Positions 23,119-31,373 of a DNA stretch of 38,300 bases are shown here, piece by piece. The first letter of the stretch is position 1. The number at the start of each line of letters is the position of its first letter. The notes beneath the pieces were generated by a model. That model saw only the letters and a list, made by a program, of their open reading frames with translations, ran no database searches and was not told the origin of the DNA. The stretch comes from Bacteroidota bacterium (GTDB taxonomy: Bacteria > Bacteroidota > Bacteroidia > Flavobacteriales > Weeksellaceae). The stretch spans positions 1 through 38,300 of the forward strand of contig JAEZYN010000037.1 in the NCBI GenBank assembly GCA_023419095.1, read 5' to 3'. The position numbers and the translations under genes are program-made.

Positions 23119-24141
23119 TTATTTAATGACTACTTCGTAGATTTTGTCCCAGTTTTTCCCAGTTACCAGCATATTTTCGCCTTTGAAAGCGATGCCATTC
23201 AACACATCATCTTCATGGGTGGTATGCTTCTTGGCAATCTCACTGAAATCAAACTTCCCCACAACTTCACCGTTACTCGGGTTGATTTTTAAGATGATCG
23301 GTTTCTGCCAAACATTCGCGTAGATAAAACCATTATGAAACTCAAGTTCGTTCAGCCTGTCGAAAGCTTCACTGTGGCCCGCAACCGAGATAAAACGCAC
23401 AATTTCGGAAGGATTGTCGGGTTTTAGAAAATAAATATTCTTGGTTCCGTCTGAAAGTATAAGGTTTTTGCCGTCGTATGTCAAACCCCAACCCTCGCCT
23501 ACCACGTTTGGATAAGCAAATTCGCCGATCAGACTCAGGTCGCTTTTGTTGTAAATGAAACCTTTTTTATGCATCCAGGTTAACTGATATATTTTTTCGC
23601 CTACAATAGCGGCACCTTCCGAGAAAATTTCAGCAGGTTGTGGTGTAGAAACAATCGGTGTTGTGCTGCCGAGATTGTATTTTAAGATTCTCGAAGAACC
23701 TTTTTGTCCGTCAGATTCGTAAATGGTGTTGCCTTCAAGCAAAAATCCCTGCACGAAATTGGCCGGGTCGTGCGGATATTCATTCACAATCTCATAACTG
23801 ATTTCTGCTTCCGGATTCTTGGCAAAGACGTTAACGGTCGCATCCTGAGTGATGATTTCGCCGTTTTTCTTTTTAATATTAAATGTTACTGCGTTATCTC
23901 CAAGTGTGAAAAATTCAGGATCGACGATAAGTTTGGAAGTTTCTTTGTCACCGAAACTTATGGTGATGCTTTCGGCGTTATCGGTTACTTCTTTAGGCAA
24001 ATTCAGCGTGTCACCAAAATGGTAACCCTGGCTTTCCATCGACAGGTTATAGTCATTCAGTGTATTAAGAATTTCCTTGTCCTTATTACACGCCGTGAAA
24101 AATAAAAATGCCAGCATCAAAAGCAAAAACCGTTTGTTCAT
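23119..24141 (-). CDS. Glutaminyl-peptide cyclotransferase, lipoprotein
   Basis: The 340-residue lipoprotein (lipobox FTAC at 15-18) has an Ig-like N-terminal part of about 100 residues and then the five-bladed propeller of the glutamine cyclotransferase family (PF05096). Hallmarks are DPANFVQGFLLEGNTIYESD, EGAAIVGEKIYQLTW, VVGEGWGLTYDGKNLILSDG, LNELEFHNGFIYANVWQ and DVLNGIAF. It converts N-terminal glutamine to pyroglutamate on exported proteins. In T9SS-bearing bacteria many substrates have a new N-terminal Gln after signal-peptide cleavage, which fits several proteins in this window (for example the 1718 product). First gene of a four-gene minus-strand group. Confidence 0.92.
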   Translation of the reverse strand: MNKRFLLLMLAFLFFTACNKDKEILNTLNDYNLSMESQGYHFGDTLNLPKEVTDNAESITISFGDKETSKLIVDPEFFTLGDNAVTFNIKKKNGEIITQDATVNVFAKNPEAEISYEIVNEYPHDPANFVQGFLLEGNTIYESDGQKGSSRILKYNLGSTTPIVSTPQPAEIFSEGAAIVGEKIYQLTWMHKKGFIYNKSDLSLIGEFAYPNVVGEGWGLTYDGKNLILSDGTKNIYFLKPDNPSEIVRFISVAGHSEAFDRLNELEFHNGFIYANVWQKPIILKINPSNGEVVGKFDFSEIAKKHTTHEDDVLNGIAFKGENMLVTGKNWDKIYEVVIK

Positions 24142-24155
24142 TGAAATATTTTTGT

Positions 24156-24183
24156 CAAAAATACTTAAATTTTATTACTTCAA
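24156..24183 (-). promoter_or_regulatory. Promoter of the glutaminyl cyclase group
   Basis: On the minus strand TTG (24183-24181), a 17-bp spacer and TATTTTTG (24163-24156) match the Bacteroidota promoter, with the ATG 15 bases downstream. Confidence 0.6.
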
Positions 24184-24224
24184 AATCGCCAAACAGCGCG
24201 TGAAAAAAACATCTTTTAATTATT

Positions 24225-24232
24225 TATCTTTG
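24225..24232 (+). promoter_or_regulatory. -7 element for the M1 peptidase gene
   Basis: TATCTTTG matches TAnnTTTG, 20 bases upstream of the ATG at 24253. Only GTG is found near the -33 position. Confidence 0.5.
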
Positions 24233-24252
24233 CTATTCCACAACTTTAAAAC

Positions 24253-25869
24253 ATGAAAAAAACGCTTCTGCCATTGATGTTATTTTCTATGATGTCATCA
24301 GCCCAAAACTTCACACGTCAGGATACGTTGAAAGGTTCCAACACTGCTTTCCGCGATTTTTGGGATGTAAAAAAATATGAACTTTCGGTAGAAGCAGATT
24401 TTGAGAACCGTAAAGTTTCAGGGCAGAATAAAATAAGTTTTGAAATCACGAAAGACGTTGTGAATCCCGTTTTCCAGGTAGATCTGCAGCAGCCTATGAA
24501 CTACAAAATCGTGGATTCCAGCAACAAGCTCTGCGCGTCAAAGCGGGACGGCGATTTCATCTTCATCGAAACCAATAAAGCCTACAAAAAAGGTGAAATG
24601 CATTCATTTACAGTCGAATTTTCCGGCAACCCGACAGTGGCTAAAAACGCTCCGTGGGACGGCGGATGGGTTTTTAAAAAAGACGATCATGGAAATCCGT
24701 TCATCAGTGTTGCACAGGAAGGAATCGGCGCTTCGGTGTGGCTTCCGATAAAAGACATTTGGAGCGATGAACCTGATAACGGCATTGTGATGAAAATTAT
24801 CACGCCCAAAGAACTGGTCGGCGTTGGAAACGGAAGACTGGTTTCGAAAACAACTGAAAAAGAGAAAAACATTTTTGTCTGGGAGGTTAGAAGTCCAATA
24901 AATGCCTACTCCATCGTGCCGAGCATTGGTAAATATGTCAATTTTAAAGATACTTTTGATGGCGAAAATGGCAAACTGGATCTTGATTATTGGGTTCTAG
25001 ACTATAATTTAGACAAAGCAAAAAAACAGTTTCAACAGGTAAAACCGATGATGCAGGCATTTGAGTATTGGTTTGGGCCTTATCCGTTTTATGAAGATTC
25101 TTATAAACTGGTTGAAACGCCTTATCTAGGTATGGAACACCAAAGTAATGTGGCGTACGGAAACCGCTATGAAAACGGCTATTTAGGACGCGATCTGTCC
25201 GGAACCGGCGTTGGACTCAACTGGGATTTTATCATCATTCACGAAACCGGACACGAATGGTTTGCAAATAATATTACAGCCAAAGATCAGGCTGATATGT
25301 GGATTCACGAAGGATTCACGAGCTACTCGGAAACGCTTTTTACCGAAAAATACATGGATAAAATGTCGGCTGAGAAATATGTTCAGGGAATACGCAACAA
25401 CATCAAAAACGACATCGCGATCATCGGAAAATATGGCGTGCGGAACGAAGGCAGCGGCGATATGTATTATAAAGGTGCAAACATGCTGCATACCATCCGG
25501 CAGATTATCGGTAATGACATAAAATTCCGCCAGATTTTGCGCGGCTTAAGCAAAGATTTTGCTCGTCAGACTGTAACGACGAAGCAGATTGAAGATTATA
25601 TTATAAACAAATCGGGTATTGATTTCAGTTCTGTTTTCGATCAGTATTTGCGCACAACGAAAATTCCGAAACTTGAATATACCCAGAACGGAAAAACCCT
25701 GAAATTCCGCTACACCAATTCGGTTCCAGGCCTTAAATTACCACTTAGAATCAATCAGAATCAAACAATTTCGCCAACTGAAAAGTGGCAGACCGTCCAG
25801 CTAAAAAATGCGGAGCGTATTACTATGGACAAAAATTATTACATCGAATACGAGGAAGTAAAATTTTAA
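24253..25869 (+). CDS. Secreted M1-family metallopeptidase
   Basis: The 538-residue protein has a signal peptide (1-17, SSAQN). It carries the M1 beta-sandwich domain, then the exopeptidase motif YLGMEHQSN (GxMEN-like) and the zinc site H330-E-T-G-H334 with E353 (HEXXH-X18-E, EGFTSYSE). A short C-terminal domain follows, so it is shorter than the ~850-residue aminopeptidase N type and lacks the large ARM-repeat region. It probably removes N-terminal residues from peptides in the periplasm. It stands alone, divergent from glutaminyl cyclase and convergent with the histidine kinase. Confidence 0.92.
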   Translation: MKKTLLPLMLFSMMSSAQNFTRQDTLKGSNTAFRDFWDVKKYELSVEADFENRKVSGQNKISFEITKDVVNPVFQVDLQQPMNYKIVDSSNKLCASKRDGDFIFIETNKAYKKGEMHSFTVEFSGNPTVAKNAPWDGGWVFKKDDHGNPFISVAQEGIGASVWLPIKDIWSDEPDNGIVMKIITPKELVGVGNGRLVSKTTEKEKNIFVWEVRSPINAYSIVPSIGKYVNFKDTFDGENGKLDLDYWVLDYNLDKAKKQFQQVKPMMQAFEYWFGPYPFYEDSYKLVETPYLGMEHQSNVAYGNRYENGYLGRDLSGTGVGLNWDFIIIHETGHEWFANNITAKDQADMWIHEGFTSYSETLFTEKYMDKMSAEKYVQGIRNNIKNDIAIIGKYGVRNEGSGDMYYKGANMLHTIRQIIGNDIKFRQILRGLSKDFARQTVTTKQIEDYIINKSGIDFSSVFDQYLRTTKIPKLEYTQNGKTLKFRYTNSVPGLKLPLRINQNQTISPTEKWQTVQLKNAERITMDKNYYIEYEEVKF

Positions 25870-25881
25870 AAAAATTAAACT

Positions 25882-27048
25882 TTAAGCATTTTTTATGGCA
25901 ACTCGGAACGTTGTGCCTTTTCCGACTTCGGTGTGCGCTATTTTGATGTCGCCGCGATGGTATTCTTTGATTACCCTTTTTGCTAAAGAAAGACCTAAAC
26001 CCCAGCCGCGTTTCTTGGTAGAATAGCCCGCTTTGAACGCGTTGCCGGCCTGAAAAGCTGTCATACCTGAACCGCTGTCTTTAAAATCTATGACGATGGA
26101 TTTATTCTTTTCGTAGAGTTCAATCTCCAGCCGACCTTCACCCTTCATTGCATCTACGGCGTTTTTCACGATGTTTTCAATCACCCAGCTCAGCAGAATG
26201 CGGTTGTGCGGAATAAGGATTTCCTGAGGCGGAAGAATCAGCATGAAACGCACTTTGGAAGATATTCTGGATTTTAAATAATCATAATTTTGCTGCAATG
26301 TCTCGTTGATATTAAGGTCATTGAGTTCCGGAACCGAGCCGATTTTCGAAAACCTTTCAGAGATCGTTTTCAGGCGGCTGATGTCGTTTTCTATTTCGCG
26401 GACGCCCTCACTGTTTTCGTTTTCCATCCGTAAAATCTCGATCCAACCGATCATCGACGAGAGCGGCGTGCCGATCTGGTGCGCGGTTTCTTTCGCCAAT
26501 CCCGCCCAAACATAGCCTTCATCGGTTTTTTTTATTGTCCGCAGAAACCAGAACGAAAAGAAAATATACGCCAGAATAAGAAGTCCGAGGATGTAGGGCG
26601 AATAGCGCAGATTATTGAGAAGGTCCGAGTTCATATAGAATACGTACTGGTTGTTCCCGTCCGGCATCTGCAGTTCGATTGGCTTGTAAGATTTTTCCAT
26701 TTTATTCAGGAGCTGAAGCATCTTCTGCGGATCATTCAGGACTTTTTCAGGTATATTTTTCTGAAAATCGGGACCAATTGGTTTTTTGTACTTATCCGTC
26801 ACGATTACCGGAATTGTATTGTTCGTTTTGCTAATCTGCAGCAAAAGGTCCAGCGTCATCGGGTCCTCAATGATTTCTTCCTGCTGGTACTTCATGGCGG
26901 TGGCGAAAAGTTCGATTCTCTTAATTTCTTCCTTTCGGAGATAATCAATCAGAATTACGGAAGCCACCACGACGCCCGTCACAGCAAGGGTTAGGAGAAA
27001 ATAGATAACCCAATTGTTAATTTTTGATAGAAAACTTCTGCGCTTCAT
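25882..27048 (-). CDS. Sensor histidine kinase, orphan
   Basis: The 388-residue inner-membrane protein has TM1 at about 13-34, a periplasmic sensor region of about 115 residues, and TM2 at about 150-170. No HAMP or PAS domain is visible before the kinase core. The H-box is AKETAHQIGTPLSSM with H190, the N-box NIVKNAVDAM, and the ATP lid DSGSGM and GWGLGLSLAKRV. No response-regulator gene is adjacent. It lies directly downstream of dacB (8-base gap), suggesting a link to cell-wall or envelope state, but the signal and partner are unknown. Confidence 0.9.
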   Translation of the reverse strand: MKRRSFLSKINNWVIYFLLTLAVTGVVVASVILIDYLRKEEIKRIELFATAMKYQQEEIIEDPMTLDLLLQISKTNNTIPVIVTDKYKKPIGPDFQKNIPEKVLNDPQKMLQLLNKMEKSYKPIELQMPDGNNQYVFYMNSDLLNNLRYSPYILGLLILAYIFFSFWFLRTIKKTDEGYVWAGLAKETAHQIGTPLSSMIGWIEILRMENENSEGVREIENDISRLKTISERFSKIGSVPELNDLNINETLQQNYDYLKSRISSKVRFMLILPPQEILIPHNRILLSWVIENIVKNAVDAMKGEGRLEIELYEKNKSIVIDFKDSGSGMTAFQAGNAFKAGYSTKKRGWGLGLSLAKRVIKEYHRGDIKIAHTEVGKGTTFRVAIKNA

Positions 27049-27056
27049 GCTGATGT

Positions 27057-28430
27057 TTATTTTAAAATATTCAGCACTTTATACAAGGCTTCGCTGCTGT
27101 CCGCACCCTGATAATTATTGATGATAATCGCGAAAACGTACTTTTTGCCGTCTTTCGAAGTGTGGTAGCCGGCGAAGGATTTGGTGTTTTTCATGGTGCC
27201 GCTTTTCATTTTCATGCCATTACCTTGCGTGGGAAAACCTTCGAAAAAATCACCGAACCAGGACTGCTTTCTGCTCCAGAGCAAAGCCTGAACTTCAGCG
27301 CGCGCCGATACATAATTTTGCGGAGAAAGCCCGCTGCCGTCGGCAAAATTAATCATCGCCGGATTGATTCCTTTAGCTTGCCAAAAGTCTTTTAAGTAAG
27401 CAATTCCGGCATCAAAACTGCCTTCATTTTTCTTTTCTTTGCCAAGTGATCTAATTAATGTTTCGCCGTAGAAGTTCACACTTTTACGCATAAACCAGTA
27501 AATTATTTTATCTAAAGACGGCGATTTTTGCTCCAGAATAATCTTTCGTCCCTCTGTTCCTTCGGTTTTTTCACCATTAATCCGCTGCATGGAGGCGGAT
27601 AATATTTTTCCCGTGAACGTAATACCGGAATCTTTAAACCATCCCGCGATTTCGGTTCCTAAAGTCAGCGGCGGATTCGGCATTGCGCCGGAGACCGTCA
27701 TCCGCTTCGCCGGCAAAGTACCGGTAATCTGCGCAACTTCTGAAACCGGCGCTGTATAGATAAGGCTTTGATCGGAGGAGCCGCCGGTTTTTAAATCATT
27801 GATCCACCTTACACCCGGCAACTCCACGTTCGAGCCATTCATCTGTTTACCGTTCATATTAAGGTCAAACTGGTTTTCGCGCCAGTTTACTCCCCAGACT
27901 CCGGCGCCGTAATAATTGCCAATGTCGTTCCACGGCCAGCCTCCGGGAACCGTTTGAAAATCAAAATATGAATCGTCGATATACAGGTCGCCAGATATTT
28001 TTTGGATGCCGCTTTCTTTTAATGCGGTGAGTAATTTTGCCTTGAAATTTTCAGGCTTATAACCGTCATAGCGCCAGCTTCCCAATGTGGGATCACCATC
28101 CGAGCTGATGATCAGATTACCATTTAAAGTATTACCCGAAACTGTTCCGGTTTGCGAAACCGTTGTGGTGTATTGAAAATTTGAACCTAAAGTTTCGAGC
28201 GCGGCGGCAGCTGTGAAAATCTTCTGCGTGGAAGCTGATGAAAGTCCCTTGTCCCCCTGGAATTCGTATACCAGATTTCCTGCCTCGTCACCTACATACA
28301 AAGACAAATTCGCCGAATAAGCCGGTTTGCTGGCCAGTAAAGCGCTTGTAGCAGACTTTAATTTCTGCGGGATTGTCTGTCCAAAAAATAAATTGCAGCT
28401 TAGTACAGCTACCATAAGGAGTTTTTGCAT
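27057..28430 (-). CDS. dacB: D-alanyl-D-alanine carboxypeptidase/endopeptidase, PBP4 type
   Basis: The 457-residue periplasmic S13 peptidase has a signal peptide (about 1-17) and the three penicillin-binding motifs: S67-x-x-K70 in SASTQKIF, SVN in RKSVNFYGE, and KSG in KMKSGTMKNTKSFAGY. GDLYIDDSYF and ADGSGLSPQNYVS are typical of the family. It trims pentapeptides and cuts cross-links in peptidoglycan. It is the first gene of a two-gene unit with the orphan histidine kinase and has its own -7 element upstream. Confidence 0.95.
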   Translation of the reverse strand: MQKLLMVAVLSCNLFFGQTIPQKLKSATSALLASKPAYSANLSLYVGDEAGNLVYEFQGDKGLSSASTQKIFTAAAALETLGSNFQYTTTVSQTGTVSGNTLNGNLIISSDGDPTLGSWRYDGYKPENFKAKLLTALKESGIQKISGDLYIDDSYFDFQTVPGGWPWNDIGNYYGAGVWGVNWRENQFDLNMNGKQMNGSNVELPGVRWINDLKTGGSSDQSLIYTAPVSEVAQITGTLPAKRMTVSGAMPNPPLTLGTEIAGWFKDSGITFTGKILSASMQRINGEKTEGTEGRKIILEQKSPSLDKIIYWFMRKSVNFYGETLIRSLGKEKKNEGSFDAGIAYLKDFWQAKGINPAMINFADGSGLSPQNYVSARAEVQALLWSRKQSWFGDFFEGFPTQGNGMKMKSGTMKNTKSFAGYHTSKDGKKYVFAIIINNYQGADSSEALYKVLNILK

Positions 28431-28449
28431 AAAGTTTAAAACATTTTAC

Positions 28450-28457
28450 CAAATATA
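28450..28457 (-). promoter_or_regulatory. Putative -7 element for dacB
   Basis: The minus strand reads TATATTTG (TAnnTTTG), 19 bases upstream of the dacB ATG. No clear -33 TTG. Confidence 0.45.
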
Positions 28458-28515
28458 TTAAATAATACACGGGCAGCCAGCAGGAAGGTAATTCCGAAAT
28501 TTTAACATCAAATGT

Positions 28516-28547
28516 TTGTTAATATGATATATTTTTTGTAAAATTTG
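28516..28547 (+). promoter_or_regulatory. Possible promoter of the small unknown gene
   Basis: TTG (28516-28518) is followed after 20 bp by TAAAATTTG, which has three instead of two bases between TA and TTTG. This is a near match only. Confidence 0.3.
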
Positions 28548-28573
28548 TAGCAATATCCTAAAAATTTAAAGTT

Positions 28574-29011
28574 ATGGCCTCAATTATTACCGGCTTATTC
28601 CACAGCCAAAGCCAAGCACGCAAGATTTCGGATGATTTGGAGCAGGCAGGTTTCGCCAGCGAAGATTATATAATCTATCTCCATGATAAACCTGTAGCAA
28701 AAGAGGTGAAAACTTCCATCTGGCAATCTTTTTTTCGGGATCACACCAAACTGGAAGATGACAGCCTGGTAGTGAGTGTCCGCGTGCGCACACCAGAATG
28801 TGAACTCAAAACCAACGAAATCTTCGTCGCAAACCAGGTTATCCGCAGCCATTTTTTCGAAAACATCAGATTCCGCGACGCCATGTCGCTGCAGTTCCTG
28901 AAGCGGATTGTTTCGCTCCGTGCCAAATCGCAAATCGCAAGTGTGCCTGAGGTTCGGCATCACGGCCAGTCGGGCGGTATGAACGCGGAGGTCACATTTG
29001 GCAAAACTTAG
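28574..29011 (+). CDS. Small unknown protein, weakly YflT/general-stress-like
   Basis: This 145-residue protein begins MASIITGLFHSQSQARKISDDLEQAGF, a pattern seen in YflT-type stress proteins that open with a flavour of ITGLF followed by a paired helix and strand. The resemblance is weak, and I assign no function. No signal peptide or membrane segment is present; the C-terminus is basic, then Gly/His-rich (RHHGQSGGMN). It is a single-gene unit between divergent dacB and rel, with a near-match promoter and a good terminator, which supports the plus-strand reading over an overlapping antisense frame of similar length. Confidence 0.65.
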   Translation: MASIITGLFHSQSQARKISDDLEQAGFASEDYIIYLHDKPVAKEVKTSIWQSFFRDHTKLEDDSLVVSVRVRTPECELKTNEIFVANQVIRSHFFENIRFRDAMSLQFLKRIVSLRAKSQIASVPEVRHHGQSGGMNAEVTFGKT

Positions 29012-29083
29012 GCGCCGGAAAATTGGCTTGCTGGTATTTCGCAATTTTGAAATTAAACTGCCACAAAGATGGCTTCTGTAAAT

Positions 29084-29112
29084 AAATCTGTTTTGTACGA
29101 AACGGATTTTTT
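29084..29112 (+). terminator. Intrinsic terminator before the rel gene
   Basis: The 10-bp stem with one T-G wobble (29084-29093 with 29100-29109) has a 6-base loop and continues into a T run. It separates the small unknown gene from rel. Confidence 0.88.
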
Positions 29113-29153
29113 ATTTAATTTCCCTATTTTCGTTACTTAAAGCACTTTCTAAA

Positions 29154-31358
29154 ATGGTTTATGATTTAGAACAGGAGAATAAGGAAATCCTTGCGCGCTA
29201 TAAAGATTTAATCTCGAATACGTACCGCACGCTGGATGAGGAAAATAATAAACTCATCCGGAAAGCTTTTGACGTGGCATTGGACGCGCACAAAGATCAG
29301 CGACGGAAAACTGGTGAGCCTTACATCTATCACCCTATCGAAGTGGCCAAGATTGTAGCGAACGAAATCGGGCTGGGTGCTACCTCCATCGCCTGTGCAC
29401 TTCTGCACGATGTGGTGGAAGATTCAGATTATACTTATGAAGATTTAAAGAAACTTTTTGGAGCTAAGATCGCGGGTATTGTAAATGGTCTGACGAAAAT
29501 TTCGGTGATGAACCATCAGAATATTTCGATTCAGTCCGAGAATTACCGTAAACTTTTGCTTACGCTCTCGGAAGACTTCCGTGTCATCCTGATCAAAATA
29601 GCCGACAGACTGCACAATATGCGCACGCTGGAGAGCATGACGCCCGAGAAGCAGAAAAAAATAGCGTCAGAAACCGTTTACATTTACGCTCCGCTCGCGC
29701 ACCGTTTGGGACTTTACAATATTAAATCTGAGCTTGAAGACCTTTCGCTTAAATTTAACAATCCCGAAGTTTATTTTGACATTTCTAAGCGCCTTGAACT
29801 AGCGAAAGAAAGCCGCGAAAAATATATTGAGGAATTTAAAAAAGAAGTTTCCGAGCAGCTCGAAGCTGAAGGTCTCAATACTTCGATAAAGGGCCGCGCA
29901 AAAGCGATTTCATCCATTTACCGGAAAATGCTGAAACAGGGGGTCACTTTTGATGAAGTGTATGATAACTACGCGATACGCATCATTTACCGCTCTGATG
30001 CCAAGAATGAAAAGTTTCTGGCGTGGAAAATTTATTCCATAGTGACCGATCTCTACCACAGCAACCCGCAGCGCATGCGCGACTGGATCACAAGACCGCG
30101 GTCTACAGGTTACGAAAGTTTGCACCTTACTGTCTTAGGCCCAGATAAAAAATGGATTGAAGTACAGATCCGTTCTGAAAGAATGGATGACATTGCCGAA
30201 AAAGGCGTTGCGGCACATTACAAATACAAAGAAGGCTTCCGCCAGAATCCGGACGAAAAAAACTTTGAAAAATGGGTGCGGGAAATTCGTGAGGTTCTTG
30301 AAAATCAGCAAACACTGACTACCACGGAGCTTTTAGATAACATAAAACTGAATCTTTACTCCAAAGAGGTTTTCGTTTTCACGCCGAAAGGCGAAATAAA
30401 AATTCTGCCGATCGGTTCTACGGCGCTCGATTTCGCTTTTGCGGTTCATTCCGATCTTGGAACCAAATGTTTGGGAGCAAAGGTGAATGGCAAACTTGTC
30501 CCGATTTCTTATGTGTTGCAGAATGGCGACCAGGTAGACATTCTCTCCTCACAGAACCAAAAACCAAAGCCCGACTGGCTCGAATTTGTGGTGACATCCA
30601 AAGCCAAATCCAAGATAAAGGCGATTCTGAATTCAGAGAAAAACCAGTTATCCGAAGAAGGCAAAGAAATTCTGCAGCGAAAAATGCGTCATGCTAAACT
30701 CAACTTTAATGACGAAGAAATCAATAAGATGCAGAAATTTTTCAACCTGAAAACTTCCCAGGATCTGTTTCTGAGTTTCCAGAACGGCTCGCTGGACATC
30801 AGTGACATAAAAAAATATACCGAAGGAAAAGGCCTTTTCAGCAATATCATTCAGCGCTTCCGAAAGTCACCGAACAAAAATGAGGCCTTCACAGAGCATC
30901 CCGAAACCAATCTTGATATGATTGTTTTCGGAAAGGATGAAGAAAAACTGAACTATACTTTTGCTAAATGCTGCACAGTAATCCCGGGCGACAAGATTTT
31001 TGGTTTCATCACTATTTCCGAAGGAATTAAAGTTCATAATGACAACTGTCCCAACGCCATAAACCTTCGCGCACAGTACGATTACCGCGTTATGCCGGCA
31101 AAATGGGTAAACGAAGAAAGTTTTAAAAACAGGATTAAAATTGAGATTGAAGGCCTGGACCGAATGGGAATGATCAACGACATTACGGCGGTCATCTCAA
31201 ATTCAATGAACATGGACATGAAAAGTATGTCAATCGAGTCAAATAACGGGATTTTTCTTGGAAACATCAACCTCGAAGTACGTAATAAGAGCCAACTGGA
31301 GGAAACGTTCAAACAACTAAAAAATATTAACGGCGTGTCCCGCGTCCGACGACTTTAA
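29154..31358 (+). CDS. Bifunctional (p)ppGpp synthetase/hydrolase (Rel/SpoT type)
   Basis: The 734-residue cytoplasmic enzyme has the full long-RSH layout: HD hydrolase domain (H60, H85-D86 in LLHDVVEDSDYT), synthetase domain (VYDNYAIRIIYRS, RPRSTGYESLHLTV, WIEVQIRSERMDDIAE), TGS domain (KEVFVFTPKGEIKILPIGST), a helical/zinc-finger region with KCCTVIPGD, and a C-terminal ACT domain (IEIEGLDRMGMINDITAVI). Hydrolase residues are intact, so both making and breaking of the alarmone is expected. It forms an operon with nhaA, which starts 15 bases later. Confidence 0.95.
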   Translation: MVYDLEQENKEILARYKDLISNTYRTLDEENNKLIRKAFDVALDAHKDQRRKTGEPYIYHPIEVAKIVANEIGLGATSIACALLHDVVEDSDYTYEDLKKLFGAKIAGIVNGLTKISVMNHQNISIQSENYRKLLLTLSEDFRVILIKIADRLHNMRTLESMTPEKQKKIASETVYIYAPLAHRLGLYNIKSELEDLSLKFNNPEVYFDISKRLELAKESREKYIEEFKKEVSEQLEAEGLNTSIKGRAKAISSIYRKMLKQGVTFDEVYDNYAIRIIYRSDAKNEKFLAWKIYSIVTDLYHSNPQRMRDWITRPRSTGYESLHLTVLGPDKKWIEVQIRSERMDDIAEKGVAAHYKYKEGFRQNPDEKNFEKWVREIREVLENQQTLTTTELLDNIKLNLYSKEVFVFTPKGEIKILPIGSTALDFAFAVHSDLGTKCLGAKVNGKLVPISYVLQNGDQVDILSSQNQKPKPDWLEFVVTSKAKSKIKAILNSEKNQLSEEGKEILQRKMRHAKLNFNDEEINKMQKFFNLKTSQDLFLSFQNGSLDISDIKKYTEGKGLFSNIIQRFRKSPNKNEAFTEHPETNLDMIVFGKDEEKLNYTFAKCCTVIPGDKIFGFITISEGIKVHNDNCPNAINLRAQYDYRVMPAKWVNEESFKNRIKIEIEGLDRMGMINDITAVISNSMNMDMKSMSIESNNGIFLGNINLEVRNKSQLEETFKQLKNINGVSRVRRL

Positions 31359-31373
31359 AAAACATTCTCATTC

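Noticed and set aside
26479..26994. A 171-codon plus-strand open frame opposite the histidine kinase
   Set aside because: It is antisense to an intact kinase with TM segments, and its composition is not protein-like.
28595..29044. A 149-codon open frame on the minus strand, slightly longer than the gene annotated on the plus strand here
   Set aside because: Its Arg/His/Cys-rich composition is typical of an antisense frame; the plus-strand frame has a plausible protein start, a near-match promoter and a terminator directly downstream.
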